Counted from the stretch's first letter, positions 49,977 to 62,640 are shown. The stretch is 64,000 nt of DNA from Antitrichia curtipendula (GCA_951230915.1 OX579639.1:7130001-7194000); one strand, 5' to 3'. Notes: generated by a model from the letters alone, not told the origin. Numbers and translations are program-made.

Positions 49977-50546
49977 AAACAGAGTTAGGGTTTCATTTGG
50001 TACTTTTGACATACGTGTGTCTTGTGAAGTTGTAGCTGGATTGCAGTTCGGGATGGATTGTAAAGGCAAGATAGGTCTGTTGGACGCTACGAGCTGTTGA
50101 TGAGAAGGTGTGCACTTGTGGGGGTTTTGGTTGAGCTTCTCCGCATGTGTACCTTTCCAATTTGAGATTGCGTCTTGTCACGGAAGCATTAGACAGAGTT
50201 CAATAATATGTACATTGATTTCCGTTTGAGAATCTGTACTGTCTTTTCCTACAATGTTGCATTGAGCTCATCATCTCGAAGTGCTACTGTGATCTTCCTG
50301 ACGGCGACACCGTGTTGCAGGGTGATATGTTAGGGTTTCATTTCGTAGTTTTGACGTGTGTGTGCCTCGTGAAAATTTTAGCTGGATTGTAGTTCGGGGA
50401 TGGGTTGTGAAGGCAAAATAGCTGTGTTGGACGTTTCGAGCTGTTGATAGGTTTTTTGGTTGAGCTTCACCGCATGTGTACCTTTCCAATTGGAGATGCG
50501 TCTTGTCACGGAAACAATAGACAGAGTTCAATAATATGTTCATTGA
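49927..50546. repeat. Tandem duplication of the NADP-MDH 3' end
   Basis: 49927-50219 covers the last 16 codons, stop and 3' flank. It recurs at 50283-50546 ('gctactgtgatcttcc' to 'agacagagttcaataatatg') with scattered changes and one deletion of about 25 bp. The second copy lost the original stop context and is non-coding. A further fragment ('gagtgcaataatat') follows at about 50550-50597. Confidence 0.85.
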
Positions 50547-50599
50547 CAGGCTGAGTGCAATAATATATCGTATGCATTGATAGACTGAGCTCAATAATA

Positions 50600-50776
50600 C
50601 AGTAGAACTTCTCTAAACTAATTGCCCCGGGACGAAGCTCAAGTCCACATGCTCAAGAATACGAAAGAATATGAACTTTTCTCTGATGTGTATGTTTGGG
50701 ATTGGGTCTAGTGTGGGATTGGGCAATCAATACTTCATCATTTTAGAGAGGTCATTGCCTTAAAGAAGTTCTACTG
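50600..50776. mobile_element. Pogo/Emigrant-type MITE (Tc1/mariner)
   Basis: 177 bp. The left tip CAGTAGAACTTCTCTAA and right tip TTAAAGAAGTTCTACTG are inverted repeats, flanked by TA on both sides. The tip closely resembles the CAGTAAAACCTCTATAA end of Emigrant and related plant pogo-like MITEs. No coding capacity. It sits just after the duplicated MDH 3' flank. Confidence 0.8.
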
Positions 50777-52034
50777 TAGGTTGTATACATTGTTCTGGTA
50801 CTTGCTTTTGTTACAATTTTGTATAATTGAAGTTTGCGTCTCGGAGTACATCTGAATGTTTTTGCATTGGATTACGGTAACGAAGCAGTTGTTGAACAAT
50901 TCTCCTCTGCGGAGTCTGACGAGTTGTGCAACTAACTAACGATTCAACTTCTCCATTGACAAAGTGGTGAGCTAGGTTCTACAGTTGAAGTCCTGCAAAA
51001 CGTAAGGATTATTCTGTATGTGACAGTCCCGGGCTTGGTGCTTACTTATCCCGGTGCTTACTTATCCCTGTGCTTGCTTATCCCTGCTTAGTGCTTACTC
51101 ACCTATTGACTCTTGTAAGAATCTTAGATACTCTGAGCCAATGCAAACTTGGTTCCTTACAGATCGAATCAAGGTAACTACACGAGTGTGTGTTTTCTGA
51201 GCAATATTTCGCTCAAACAGCAATACCATTTTTTTGAGGGATTATGAGGTCCGAGATATTTTCCTTCATTTTCAATGAATGAAATTTATGATTTTGCTAC
51301 ACATTATGAGGACAGTAACGTTCTTTTTTGGATGAATATGCACTCTTTGAATGAATAACTTAAGTTTCATCATCATTTTGCATGTTTCCTCCATTTTTAA
51401 AGATGCAAATGATTGCATCATTCCAACAAAGATCACTTTTTGCACTATCCAAAATAAATGAAAAAATAATCCTTGAGCTACGTGTAATTGGTTTAGAATA
51501 GGTAATTGAGCATTGTTCCTATTATTTAAACTGCCCTATTTTACTGTTGAATATTGTTGGAAGTCAAAAGAATGTTTTAGATCCTCTTATTATGTAGTTT
51601 TTGGACATTGTATGAATAGATTATGAATTTTCAAAGTAATGAAAATAGGTGTACCTAAAAGTAGCCCTACATAGAAGCAATACAATTTAGGCAAGAATTT
51701 GTAGGGGTTAGTTTAGAAAAAAGTCACAATTAAGTGATGTTAAGTTAACATATCTTTATAAAGGTCTTGGAACAAATGAACAAAGAAACATAAAAATCAA
51801 CAATGTATAATACAAGCGCAATCATTATTCAAATAGCACACTTTGTCTAAAATTGACCTTATTAGTAGGAGAGCTCAATTCATCTTTGATTTTGTAATGG
51901 TGAGGAGGACAAAAAGTATACTGAATGACTTTCAAGTTCTTGTAGAAAGGAAGAATATACCTATTCATCCAAAAATTGGATCATTTTTTCAATGACAACC
52001 GTGGAGATAGGTCTAATCCTTTCAAGGTTTGTCC
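50777..52034. other. Intergenic DNA with a 16-bp tandem repeat
   Basis: The unit GGTGCTTACTTATCCC occurs three times at 51037-51084, the third copy with two changes. Otherwise no gene or element recognised. Confidence 0.5.
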
Positions 52035-53002
52035 TTAATCCCTAAAGGTCAAAGACTATGTTTTCACCAAAACCGCTCCAAAAGTGCTATTTCTATTACA
52101 AGTACCAAATTTTAGAAAAAAAATATTTTTGGAGAAATGAAACCGTAGGATCTTGTATTAAACTAGTTTGAGAAGTTGTGGAAAAAAATTCAGAAATTTT
52201 CATTATGTGGATTGCAAGATAATAGCGTTTGAATTGACAAAAATCATTTTTTTGTCCCTGCGAAAATCCGGGCAGCTGCACTTCACAAGGTCACATTTGT
52301 ATGAAAAAATGTCCAAAATGGTAGTTACCCTTTGGATTCATTCTTCAAGGCAAGTTGGCTACATGCTTGAAAATTTTCAGATCATTTGGAATTCGGTAAA
52401 ACATATAGGAAAAAAATAGTAAGTAGAAAGAGGTAGAGAATGTTCAAAACACTAAATTGTTAAGAATTTAAATATGGAATTGAAAAATGCCAATCTCAAC
52501 TGTTGTAATGTTTTAATGAATAATCTACAACCAATGTTTTTATTTTTTTCAAAAATATTGAAAATTGAGCTAAGTAAAGGACTTCAAAGTTTATCTTAGA
52601 GTAGAGATTCCATAACTATCTTCAAACTAAAACTCTTCATAACTTTCATCTCATTAATCAAAATTTATATATATATGAGAAGCTTTTGAATCATGATTCA
52701 AAAGCTTCTCATGTATATATAAATCTAGAGAACCAATTTCAAGTTTTTATTTATTTTTAAATGATTTTTAAAGAAGTTTTTCAATTGCCCGGGTCGCTAG
52801 CCGATCAATGAAAATGACATATCATGCAATAAATTTTTAAACACGTAGTCAAAAGTTATGAAAATTGTTGGACCTTAAAGCTACTCCTTGGCCACATTTT
52901 GTGTGAAAATTTCAAAGAAAAAAAATAAAAATTCTGGTTGTAGTGAGCTCCCAAAATTGCTATGTTGTCAAAAAAAACAGTGTTTGATCTTTTAGGGGTT
53001 AA
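52035..53002. mobile_element. TTAA-flanked non-autonomous element (copy 6)
   Basis: About 968 bp from TTAATCCCTAAAGGTCAAAG to GATCTTTTAGGGGTTAA, TTAA intact at both borders. It aligns with copies 2 and 3. Inside, 52677-52710 is a perfect 34-bp palindrome (GAGAAGCTTTTGAATCA and its complement) that other copies lack. No coding capacity. Confidence 0.72.
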
Positions 53003-53549
53003 AGATCAAGGTGGTGACCGTGAAAATCATCCCTTTTGGTATTTTAAGTGTGAAATAGTTGGTTTAAGAGAATCCAAAAGCACTCATTGGAATTCAACTA
53101 CTATACAAGACCTCCCCTTTTCATGCAAAATTTTGAGGATAAATAGTTGTACTTCTATTGACCAAAAAATGGCCGTAGCATCATTCATGGGTTAAAGCCA
53201 TAATTCCTTGTTTTGTCACCTTTTGTTCCTTCTTTCAAATTCTAAATGTGAGTGTATTTAAAAAACTAATGAAATTTCTTCATCCTTGTACGTTAATTGC
53301 ACCTTCAGAAACTCAAATCTTCAATCAAATCAATCATCAGAAGAGGAAACTAAGAAGAGGAAACTCAAAGAAGATGAGAATCAACTAAGTGACACCCCGT
53401 TCAGCATCTGTTTGTGTTTTTTTTCTCTTTCATTTCTTTCACTTACCACTGATTCCTCTGCCGCAATAGTGGTAGTCACAGCTTGATTATAGACGGCGTG
53501 AACAATGAATATTGAGGATGTGGCGGCTTTGGGTTTGTTGCTCTCCAAT
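53003..53549. other. Dispersed repeat and intergenic DNA
   Basis: 53010-53170 matches 23051-23205. A 66-codon frame at 53286-53486 (+), rich in Ser, Glu and Lys, has no recognisable motif. Confidence 0.5.
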
Positions 53550-53647
53550 GGAATATTTTTAGCGTGCTATTGAATGTTCATGCCCAATCTTCTCCTCCGG
53601 AGGTGAATTTTGGGCATGAACATTCATTAGCAAGCTAAGTATATTCC
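53550..53647. ncRNA. Candidate miRNA-like hairpin
   Basis: 98 nt. Arms of about 38 nt, with core TTGAATGTTCATGCCCAA left and TTGGGCATGAACATTCATTA right, pair around a loop of about 20 nt. The central 17-18 bp are perfect and the outer stem has a few mismatches, which is MIR-precursor geometry. I match no known miRNA. It may also be a small fold-back element. Confidence 0.4.
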
Positions 53648-55300
53648 TTTGTGCTCCATGATTCAACCGCTCATTGGCTCATTGGCGCCATGTCACACCT
53701 TTTTCACCCATTGTTCATTGTCCATTGTCGACACATCTTTTAGGGGTGTCACACCTTGTTCACCCACCGTGGCTTCCCATTGGCTCCTCCAAACCCTCAC
53801 CAACTTCTCAATGTCCATTGTTCACTCAACTTGTGAACATGGTGTGACTACCACTAATGTACATGGCGTAGAATCTTACATCTTCCATGTGAACATTCCA
53901 GTTTATCCAAGGCTACAGTAGATAAGACTGCTACAGTAGATAAGACTGCTACAGTACAGTACAGCTTGGGTGCTGACTCTGTCTGTCCGCCTGCCTCCCG
54001 TGGATGGGGAATTCCAGTGCAGAGTCAGGATGTCCGTCAATTGTAACGCATTTTAGTGTAACTTAGTTTGAGTGTTCCACTTGCACTGACTGGGTTCTGC
54101 TGAAATTATTATTTTCTTAAAACACTTTGCGTCTCAAGCTAAGCAGGCATTCTGATAAGCAACGAGGAATTACATTACGTGTCCCTACTGCACTGGTAGC
54201 TCGCTTTGGATTAACCAGGGTTATTGTTTTCATTTTTAATGAAGTGCCAAAGTGGAGATATTGAATGTTATAGTGCTGCTCCAAATTTCAACATTCATCC
54301 ACATATTGGATAGAAAAATATCATAATTATTAGCACATATCACATATCCATAAATCAATTTTCATCCATAATCTAGCGATTTCATCCATTATATATTTTT
54401 TATTTGAAGTTTTCTGACGATTTTCACCTTTTTAGTACTATTTTTTTTCTTGTAGGCATGGTGCCAGGCCATAAAATTTGGTGCAATTTTGCACCAAATC
54501 GCCAGAAAATCCCCCACTAGGATTAACCGTTCAGCACTCCCACGTCCATATTCTGAAAGATGAATGGAGGGCTTGTAAGCACTGTCTCATGCAACCAACT
54601 TCTCATTCATCCAATACGATACTTGGCTGTTGAAAAGACAACCTTCTTTAATGACCAATTTGATGAAATTGAGGTAAATGATAATTATGTACAAATATAC
54701 AAGTAAAAATGAGCTAGAATTCAAAAAAGGTCAAGGTGTTAAGGATTAAGGTAGAAGCACCAAAAATAATACTTTTCTAATTGCATCATCTACATTTAAG
54801 CCTTGAATGACCATACACCTTCACCCAAAACTACCACAAGGCTTTAAGAGCAACAAATGGGAGTTGAAGACTTCTTTGAGGAAACCAATGGGAGTTGAGG
54901 ATTTCATGCTCGAAGGGTGTTTGTTTAAAGGAATCAATGATTGATTGATATCCTGTGCTTTCAACTTTGAAAATTTATAGAATATTGTTTTAATGTCAAA
55001 AATTACGAAATGACTTGGTTGGCTTTCAATTAAGTAGGACGACATTCTTACCCCCCAAAATCATTATGTGGACCACCCACCTAGAATGGGAAACAAAAGT
55101 GGCATTTTTTTATGCTTCTTCTTTATAAAGGCTTGTGAATAAGAGGGATCCAAGCTAGCAAGACATAGTGTATAAAGTATAAAGTGTCATTTAATTTTCT
55201 TTTGATCCACACTATGCACCCAAATTTACATGCACCTCTAATATTCCATATCCTAGTGTTCCATGTATGGATACAAAGCACAATATATGAATACATTCAA

Positions 55301-55351
<51 letters not shown>

Positions 55352-58300
55352 CAAATATATATATGAAATACAATGTATGTATATTGATACAAATACAAAT
55401 CAATATAATTCATTATCCTATAACTTTTGCCTCATTAATCCATGTCATATATAAAGTGATATTTTTTACCATCATTGATAATTTGAAATGACAAAACCTT
55501 GTAGGGCTAAAGTATTGTAAACAAGAATGTGAATGGAAACAAAGGGAATTTTTTTAATCAAAAAATGATATGGGACATGGGATATGTGCACCAGGTGATA
55601 TTATCCCATGATGTTCTATCATGTATAGGTACGGATATGGTATAAATATGATGTAAACTAAAAATGTAAATACAAAGTATAAATATGGATATGCCTAGGA
55701 ATATGTTCCAACTTCATTATTCCATAGCTTTTGGCATCTATATAGTATTGATTATCTTGAGATTTAAGAAACACAAGAGTCTCTTTTTAGATATTGTAAA
55801 ATGCATTAGGCCAAATTGGAGGGTAAAAGCACACTACGGTTGTCCAAAATTATAGTCATGGCAAAATTTTTGCATAAGATGAAAATTTGGTGTCAATTTT
55901 TCTATAGTTTTTGTGACTTAAAAAATAAAAATAAAATGGATCGGAGTCTTATATTTTGCATACATTGATAATTGCATAACAAAAAGTGAATTTCATCTAT
56001 TAATTGAATGAATGGAGTACAAACATTTAATATTTGTATTGTCACATATTCATGTTTAGCATTGTTGTATTTTTTTTGCCTAGTTTGGGATTTCATTCTT
56101 ACAATTCAAAGAACTAAATCCAATGCTCTAATGCTTAGGTACTTAGACTAGGCACTTAATTAATGTTCTAGAACCTATACAAGAAAATATCCTAGCAAAT
56201 GTGTGATTTTAGTATGAGTGCCAAATTTTGCCTTTAAATCATTTAAAAAAATTAAAAATTAGAGAATCTATGAAAAGACCTTTTGATTCAGATGGGCCAA
56301 CATTGAATTTTTGGTATAGATGACGTTTTGGCTCCATTTAATAGCAATTTGCATACATTTTGTACTAGTTTTTACTGGATTGTATATTTGGCAAGGGGGC
56401 CACCATAGTGTGCGATCAGATCACCCTGGAGGAGGAGTTCTCAAAAAAAAAATTTAACAATGAAAATTGTTGGACAAAGACATGAGATGTATTTTCGTAA
56501 AATGCATGTATTGTTACTATGCTCCTAAAATTATATGCACCCCCAATGTCCCATGTCATGTTCTGTCTGGATAAAGATATAAATATGATATATGTTGTGA
56601 ATTATGAATATAAATATGTGTGTTGATATGGATAAGTTATCATGCCCGACTTCTTTATCCCATAGCTTTTGGAGTTTTGAAGTTGATCATCTATAAAATT
56701 ATCATATAAGCTTTGTTGTCACAGTTACAATTAAAAAAAAATGTAATTTATAAAAAAAAGGATTTAAAAAAAAATATGAAAGATTAATTGACCATTTGTA
56801 ATAACTTTACAAGGATGATCAAATCCTCCAAAGAACCACTAAAATAATCTTTTGTATGTTCAAAATGCAAAGAGAAAGAAGCTCATTTTGTGGACTTCCA
56901 TACAACATAAAATTAAGTATTTAAAAAAAATCTTTTGAATCATAGTTATTAGTCTAATAGGAGCATCTACAAAAGTTATGGTCAAAAAACAATTCAATAA
57001 ATAGAAATTACAAATATAGAGAATTTTGTTAAAAAATTTAAAATGGCACCAAATGTTCCGCAACTTTGATTCTTTTACCACTTAGACCACACAGTTTGTG
57101 CTGTTCATCATTGAAACATAAAAGGAACTAAATTGCAAGCTTTTTTCTATGCAAGCCATGCCTATCTACAAAATGGACAAACATATGAAACCTCAATTTC
57201 ACTAATAAATTGGCACAATTCCATTTAAATGGCACAGTGGACCGCCAGAGGAGAGAAGAAAATGCAATGATTTAGGGAGATGAACATCTTCTCTTTGGAG
57301 TCCACACTATTGTGGATGAAAACCAATTTGCATACTAATTTGCATACCTATTGGAACGACATTCAAGCTAAATAATAGTGTAAAACTTCAAATCAGAGCA
57401 TGGAGTACCGACAATTCAACGACTGAATTGAGGTTATGATTGTCATGTAGTGTGCATCATGTCCCCAAACAAGCAGTATTCATTCAAGTGAGTGTCATTG
57501 TATCTTGGGATTGCTGCCTTTGAGGCTTTGGCAACCTGAAAGTTCGAGCACGTTGGTTAGCTGACTCTGCGTAATTCTCACTGGAATTGCACTGATTAAT
57601 TACCCGAGGAACAAACCAAAATTGGCCTCTTCAGTATCATACTACCGTCATTCAAGAAATAATTAAAACAGATGCAAGCTAGGCCTGAAAAATGTTTGAA
57701 ACTGTTTGCAAAGTGAGGAGTTGTAAAGCAACGTGTCAAACCTACCTGCTAGATTGTCAAACATCTGCAGCTGTGTGCATCACGCATTTCAGTCAATGTC
57801 ATTCCAACTAGAGAGTGCTCCCTTCTCAAGATTTCAAGCTCTAGCCATCTGAAAATCAGACGCTCAACTTGGTTAGCTATCTCTCATTCTCTCAAGAGTT
57901 CAGACTGATTGCAAGAGCCAAGTTTACTCAAGGGAGTCAATCATCCGCTTCACCATCTGTGATGTTCTGAGCAATCATCTATATATGTTCACAGAATGAT
58001 GATGTATGATCGATGCAAATACAAGGAAATTAAAAGTAATGAACTCACTCGAAGGCCTAGCTAGCTAGTTTCCAAAATTAAAGAGGAAGAACACACCATA
58101 TATATATTTACAATCTCTTACATAATGAACACGTCAGACATTATGTATGCAAACTCCTCTTACTAGCCATTTAACAGTAGTCTAAGTAGTGAAACCTACC
58201 TCCAAAAGGAGAGTCATCAAGGGTACGTAGCACTGGCTAACTCTGTCTGTGTGGCGTCGTTAATTATTGGAACTACGGTCCCGACATACTTTGCATTCAC

Positions 58301-58499
58301 GTTAGTATGAGGACTAGAGTTATTCTTCATCGTATTCAAGCTAGCTAATCAGAAACTAGGGCTTACGACAGACAGTTCTCACAAAAAAACCTATAGAGGA
58401 CATACTATCACACTGAGATACATCTACATTAACAAACTGGAGCTGGTGCAGACAGGTGCGGATAATTCCACAGTTAGATGCCGCTGAAACATCGTTTCC
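53648..58499. other. Intergenic DNA, no supported gene
   Basis: GC is moderate at 53650-54250 and AT-rich after. An 18-bp unit (CTACAGTAGATAAGACTG) is repeated twice at 53913-53948 and then decays into CAGTA repeats. An (AT)n microsatellite lies at 55304-55346. From about 57250 to 58500 GC rises again, probably the downstream flank of the AP2 gene. Open frames here show no motif. Confidence 0.45.
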
Positions 58500-59843
58500 T
58501 CAAGCAAGGCTCACTCCAAGGTCTGTTCCAAGGCTTGAGTTTGGGGATGCCGTTTCGTTATTCACAGAACCGCTTCGTTATTCACAGAAAATTAAATACA
58601 CAAAAAACTTACTGTAGATAGCCATTCTTACCATAATCGGTCGCAAGTTTTTTCACTCTACGCAAGAGCTCATCATCAAGTGGCTTTCCACGCATGTGAT
58701 CTTTAAACTCCAAGAGGATGGCTTTGGATCTCCCTTCAATATTTGTAGTGTCCGTTGCCGAATTCTTCTTTTCCTCACTCAATAAGAACCTCCCCACATG
58801 TAAGGCGCGTGCTGCTTGACACTGGGTGTCAAAGGTCCCAAGCCATTTTTTGGCTGTACCTTTCAGTTTGTTATCCTTAAGTTTGTTATCCTCAAGAAGC
58901 TTCTTTGCGATTCTTATCTCGCACGTCCACTTGTTAGATTTCTTTTTCCTACTCACTCCTTTGAAGAATTTTTTCCTTCTAATTTCAACCTGTCAAACAC
59001 ATGAAAATACATTCAATCATGATCTTTCAAGCATATGAGCTTAACTGTGTTCTTACACAACCTTCCAAGACAGCATCGCAATTGAGAGACAGGAAACTCA
59101 GTGTCTTGCTAGCAATACATTATTACATTATCCCTGGCATTGACGAAGGGTACAGATACTGTACAATTGCACTGGATTGCAGGATCTAAGACAAATTCAA
59201 ACGAAGTATATATAGAGCTCTGTATGTGCTTTCGATCACTTCAATTCTCTACAGGTTTCGGAATTAAGACCTCGGATGCTGTTAAACGACGAGCATCGTG
59301 ACAAGCAGAGGCAGGCTGCACGCAACCTGTGCACGTCCTCGAACATCCTCGTTCGCTCAGCTCCGACGGAAGAACAGAAGTCTCAGGGTTGCTCACATCG
59401 ATGCAGTTGCCGCTATTGTTCTCAGTTACCGACTTGGCACCTTCCATTGCGTTTAGAGCTTCGGCATCTTCCGGCGACGACGGCATTGGGGGGCATGAGT
59501 ATGTCAAAACTGGGGACATAATGGGCGGTAATGATCCGTGGTCACCCTCTGTGCCCACCAGCGGCGGGGAGATGTCATTCCAGGGACTTGAATCGTCAGG
59601 AAAACTTGGTAGAGATTGGTCCATGTGGCACTTTCCGCATGGTCCATTACACAGTGCTGAATCAAACTCGTCTGTTGTGGAAAGAATGTTGATCAGCTGA
59701 TCGAGATAGTCGTCTGGAATAGAAGAGAAACCCGTCACCGACGACTCCATCGAGCTGAAGCTTGAAGTCCCAGGCTGAACGGACTGTTCTCTATTATCGA
59801 ATATCGGCCTGGTTCCATTTACCGAGGTCTCATTGGGATTCAT
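58500..59843 (-). CDS. Divergent AP2/ERF-domain transcription factor
   Basis: Exons on the minus strand: 59843-59253, 58989-58613 and probably 58572-58500. Exons 1 and 2 join in phase 0 and give a good AP2 domain. Residues 1-197 are Ser/Pro/acid-rich (likely activation region) with two Cys clusters (CNGPCGKCH and RGCSRTCTGC). The AP2 domain starts near 205: FKGVSRK, KWTCEIR (218-223), then KKWLGTFDTQCQAARAL (244-260), matching the 'RGVR...W..EIR...WLGTFDT.EEAARAYD' pattern. Between the second and third strands lies an insert of about 10 residues made by a duplicated NKLKD unit. If exon 2 is the last exon it ends GYLQ-stop at 58609. The alternative, splicing at GTAAGT to 58572, adds HGSVNNETASPNSSLGTDLG and gives 346 residues. 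The true start is the ATG at 59843, which lies right after a good acceptor. DNA targets cannot be read from sequence. Confidence 0.75.
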
Positions 59844-61250
59844 GGCTGCCAACGACAGAAACAATTAAAACGGTTATTACGAAGGGTATATATTACTCGT
59901 CATCCAAGTCACGCACATACGCCGATATATCTTGAAAACTTGTTCTACAAACATGTCCGTACTTTCATCCATCGCATGCCCTGGAATTTCGTGAAGTGTA
60001 GACCGTTTATACCGACAGTTCAGAACTGATACGGTTTTGACTTCTGAGTCAGCGACAGCCTAGGAAGGGATCGTCAAGAGTTCAAATTTTTGCTATGTGA
60101 ACTGGTTGCGGGACTGGTTGACTCCAAAATTCAAAATGAATCCGTGTAAGGGACAGATATCGACGACTGATAGACTTTGAATAGCAAGACTGTCTATAGC
60201 TAGCTAGAATGTAAGTTACTCACCTATGCAAAGAGAGGTAGGTTGATCCCAAGTTAGGGTTCGCACTTGGTGATGATCGTCGTTGTCTCTGGGATGGGGC
60301 TACAAATTCGAAGCCTGCATGAAGAGGACGTGGCGGTAGTTGCACTCCTGGGGTAAAACGGCGGCCTTCACCACGTCTTCGCAACGTGGTCCACAGCACA
60401 GGTGCATGGTCACTACAATCCCTGCAGCAATACCTACCCCACCTTCATAACGGCTTTTCTAGCTCACAGCAGATTGCTCTTACACTTTTATTCGAAGACG
60501 ATGATCCTCAGCTTTGCCTACCCAATTAAACTAGCTGCTCAGCACAGGCTTTCGATCGATCGATCGATCAAATGCTGCAAACTTTACTTCTCACCCGAAC
60601 ACCGTAGCTCGCTAGCCACGTTAATTTGAACCTTCAGTCACGATCCAGTTGTGTGTTTCCGGACCTTGTTCAATTGTCCGAGCTCGATCTCGATCTCGCT
60701 ACAACGACGAGTAAAATCACCATACGATAAAGGTTGAACTGCTCCATTTTCCAAAGCGTGCGTCTACCCACGTGCACAGCCTTACTAGGACGAAATTCGG
60801 TGTTCTTATACCCAGCGCTCCGCTTCGTCATCATTCTTCGTTCTGACCCCGGTTTGAATCCTAATCAGGAAGTCAAACGAACTGAACCCAGTTGCGGGTT
60901 CCATCGTACCCTCCGTGCAGACCCAGAAACTCCATGTTTGCAAGAATCCACGCAACCGACGAACTGCAAGCTCCAGACCTAGCTCACCGATCGAACTACA
61001 TAACACACACGTTGACGAATGCAACCATACCAGTGATTGAAGACTTTATAGAATTGAGTATTGAGGGATTGGGGGAGCTGTACTTGAGCTTGCCGATCGA
61101 TCAGTCCCTAGCCGGCAACAGACAAACGCCGGAGCTCCAGCGCTCGACGGAGAGGGACGCAGTCTGGAGGGTCTGAGTGGGAACGTCTGTGTGGCTCCAG
61201 CCAGGCGTTTGCTTTGGATTGGTACAGACTTTAAATGTCTGTAACACAAA
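59844..61250 (-). promoter_or_regulatory. Upstream region and possible 5'-UTR intron of the AP2 gene
   Basis: On the minus strand a strong donor (ATAG|GTGAGTAAC, GT at 60223-60222) and an acceptor (TCGTTGGCAG, ending 59846) directly before the start codon could define a 5'-UTR intron of about 380 bp. DNA from 60240 to 61250 is GC-rich and promoter-like, with a (GATC)n run at 60553-60569. Overlapping open frames on both strands there (60402-61249) show no family. Confidence 0.4.
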
Positions 61251-62640
61251 TTTCAGCTACATTTTGAAGAAATATTTCTGCATTAATTTGGGCAGTTATT
61301 CGCTGTTATCCGATGAGAATACGCCCCCCGTTTGTGCCCCCTGGTCAGGTATATATAATATATATAAAAAAATTGCAATAAAATGGAGAGAATTCTTTTG
61401 ATTCATTTGAGGAATTGTGAAGGACGTTAGCTTGAGTAGAACGTCGTTGACGATGTTGTCGGTAGAAATTTTCCCGACCATCGGGAGTCCATTCGGGGCG
61501 CCTTCGTGTTACTTAGTCGGCCCAGATCTTTTGGACTGTACCCGTCGGGAGGGGCGGGGCGGGGCGGGGCGGGGTGCCCACTGACCCCATCATTGCCCCT
61601 CATTACCCCTGGGGAAAACACTGGAATTTTTTATTTGAAACACATGATAAAATTTAGAAATTTTGAATTCATAGTTGCGATCAGAGACCCGGAATTAGCT
61701 AGGAGAAGAGTCGAAATGCAACAAAATGTAACACAAAATAGGGGGCAATTTTTTACAAAATTTTACACTTAGTTGGGGCAATGAGGAGGTCAATCCTCCC
61801 TAGCCGGGTGAGATGGTGGTTAATATTGTAATCCTTATGCATGTAAAAACATTTTTTTGGTCCTTTTTGCAAGTAGACAAATACCACACAAGTCACAACA
61901 AGTCAACAACCATAAATTTTTAGGGTTTTTCAAATGCCTCATGTAGCATCCCAATGCAACATGGAGACCTGTATTTACACTCATTTTTATTTATATTAAT
62001 CCATTTGAGTTACATAGTTATTATGATAAGAATAATAAAAAAAACTTAAAGATTCCCAGACCTAACACTCTAACATGGATGATAATGACAAACTCCTACT
62101 TGAAAAATCCTAATATTTTCTACATTGTCATGTAGAAAATCATTTAGGTCTATCATTTTGCCGTGCTTCTCTATCATCTCTCTGTACTTTTGTGATGAAT
62201 GCCTCTCTGCTAGAACATAGCAGAATAGGCCATACATCTGCAAATCAAATAGAGGTAGGTACTACATATTAGTTTTCAAATCATCATGTTATTAAGAATG
62301 TATCCTTGAGCCAAAGATAAATGAAGCCTATACATTCCAATTGAAGCTCGCATGTTGTTAGGCCTTATCATTGACAAGATTACATTAGGCTAAGTAAAAA
62401 ATTAGCATATAATAAGAGTTATCTTTTGAAGCAAAGATAAATTTATAAGGCCTAAGTGACTTACCCTTGCGGTGATCATGAATTTGGCACCCGCATATAC
62501 ACTGATGTGATGTTCTCCCCCGTGACACAAAAACTCTGAAGTATGTCCAAGCCATTAGAAGATTTTTGGGGGTCTGGAGGGCCGTTTCGGGCTTGTTTCT
62601 AGCGTTGTTCCCCCGGCAGCAAAAGAATGGCCGCTGTCAG
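61251..62640. other. Intergenic DNA with GGGGC repeats
   Basis: A (GGGGC)n tract of four units lies at 61551-61575. The frame running through it (61506-61772, +) matches nothing known. The rest is AT-rich without recognisable features. Confidence 0.45.

Noticed and set aside
60402..61249. Several open frames on both strands upstream of the AP2 gene
   Set aside because: They overlap each other, match no family, and fit GC-rich promoter DNA better.
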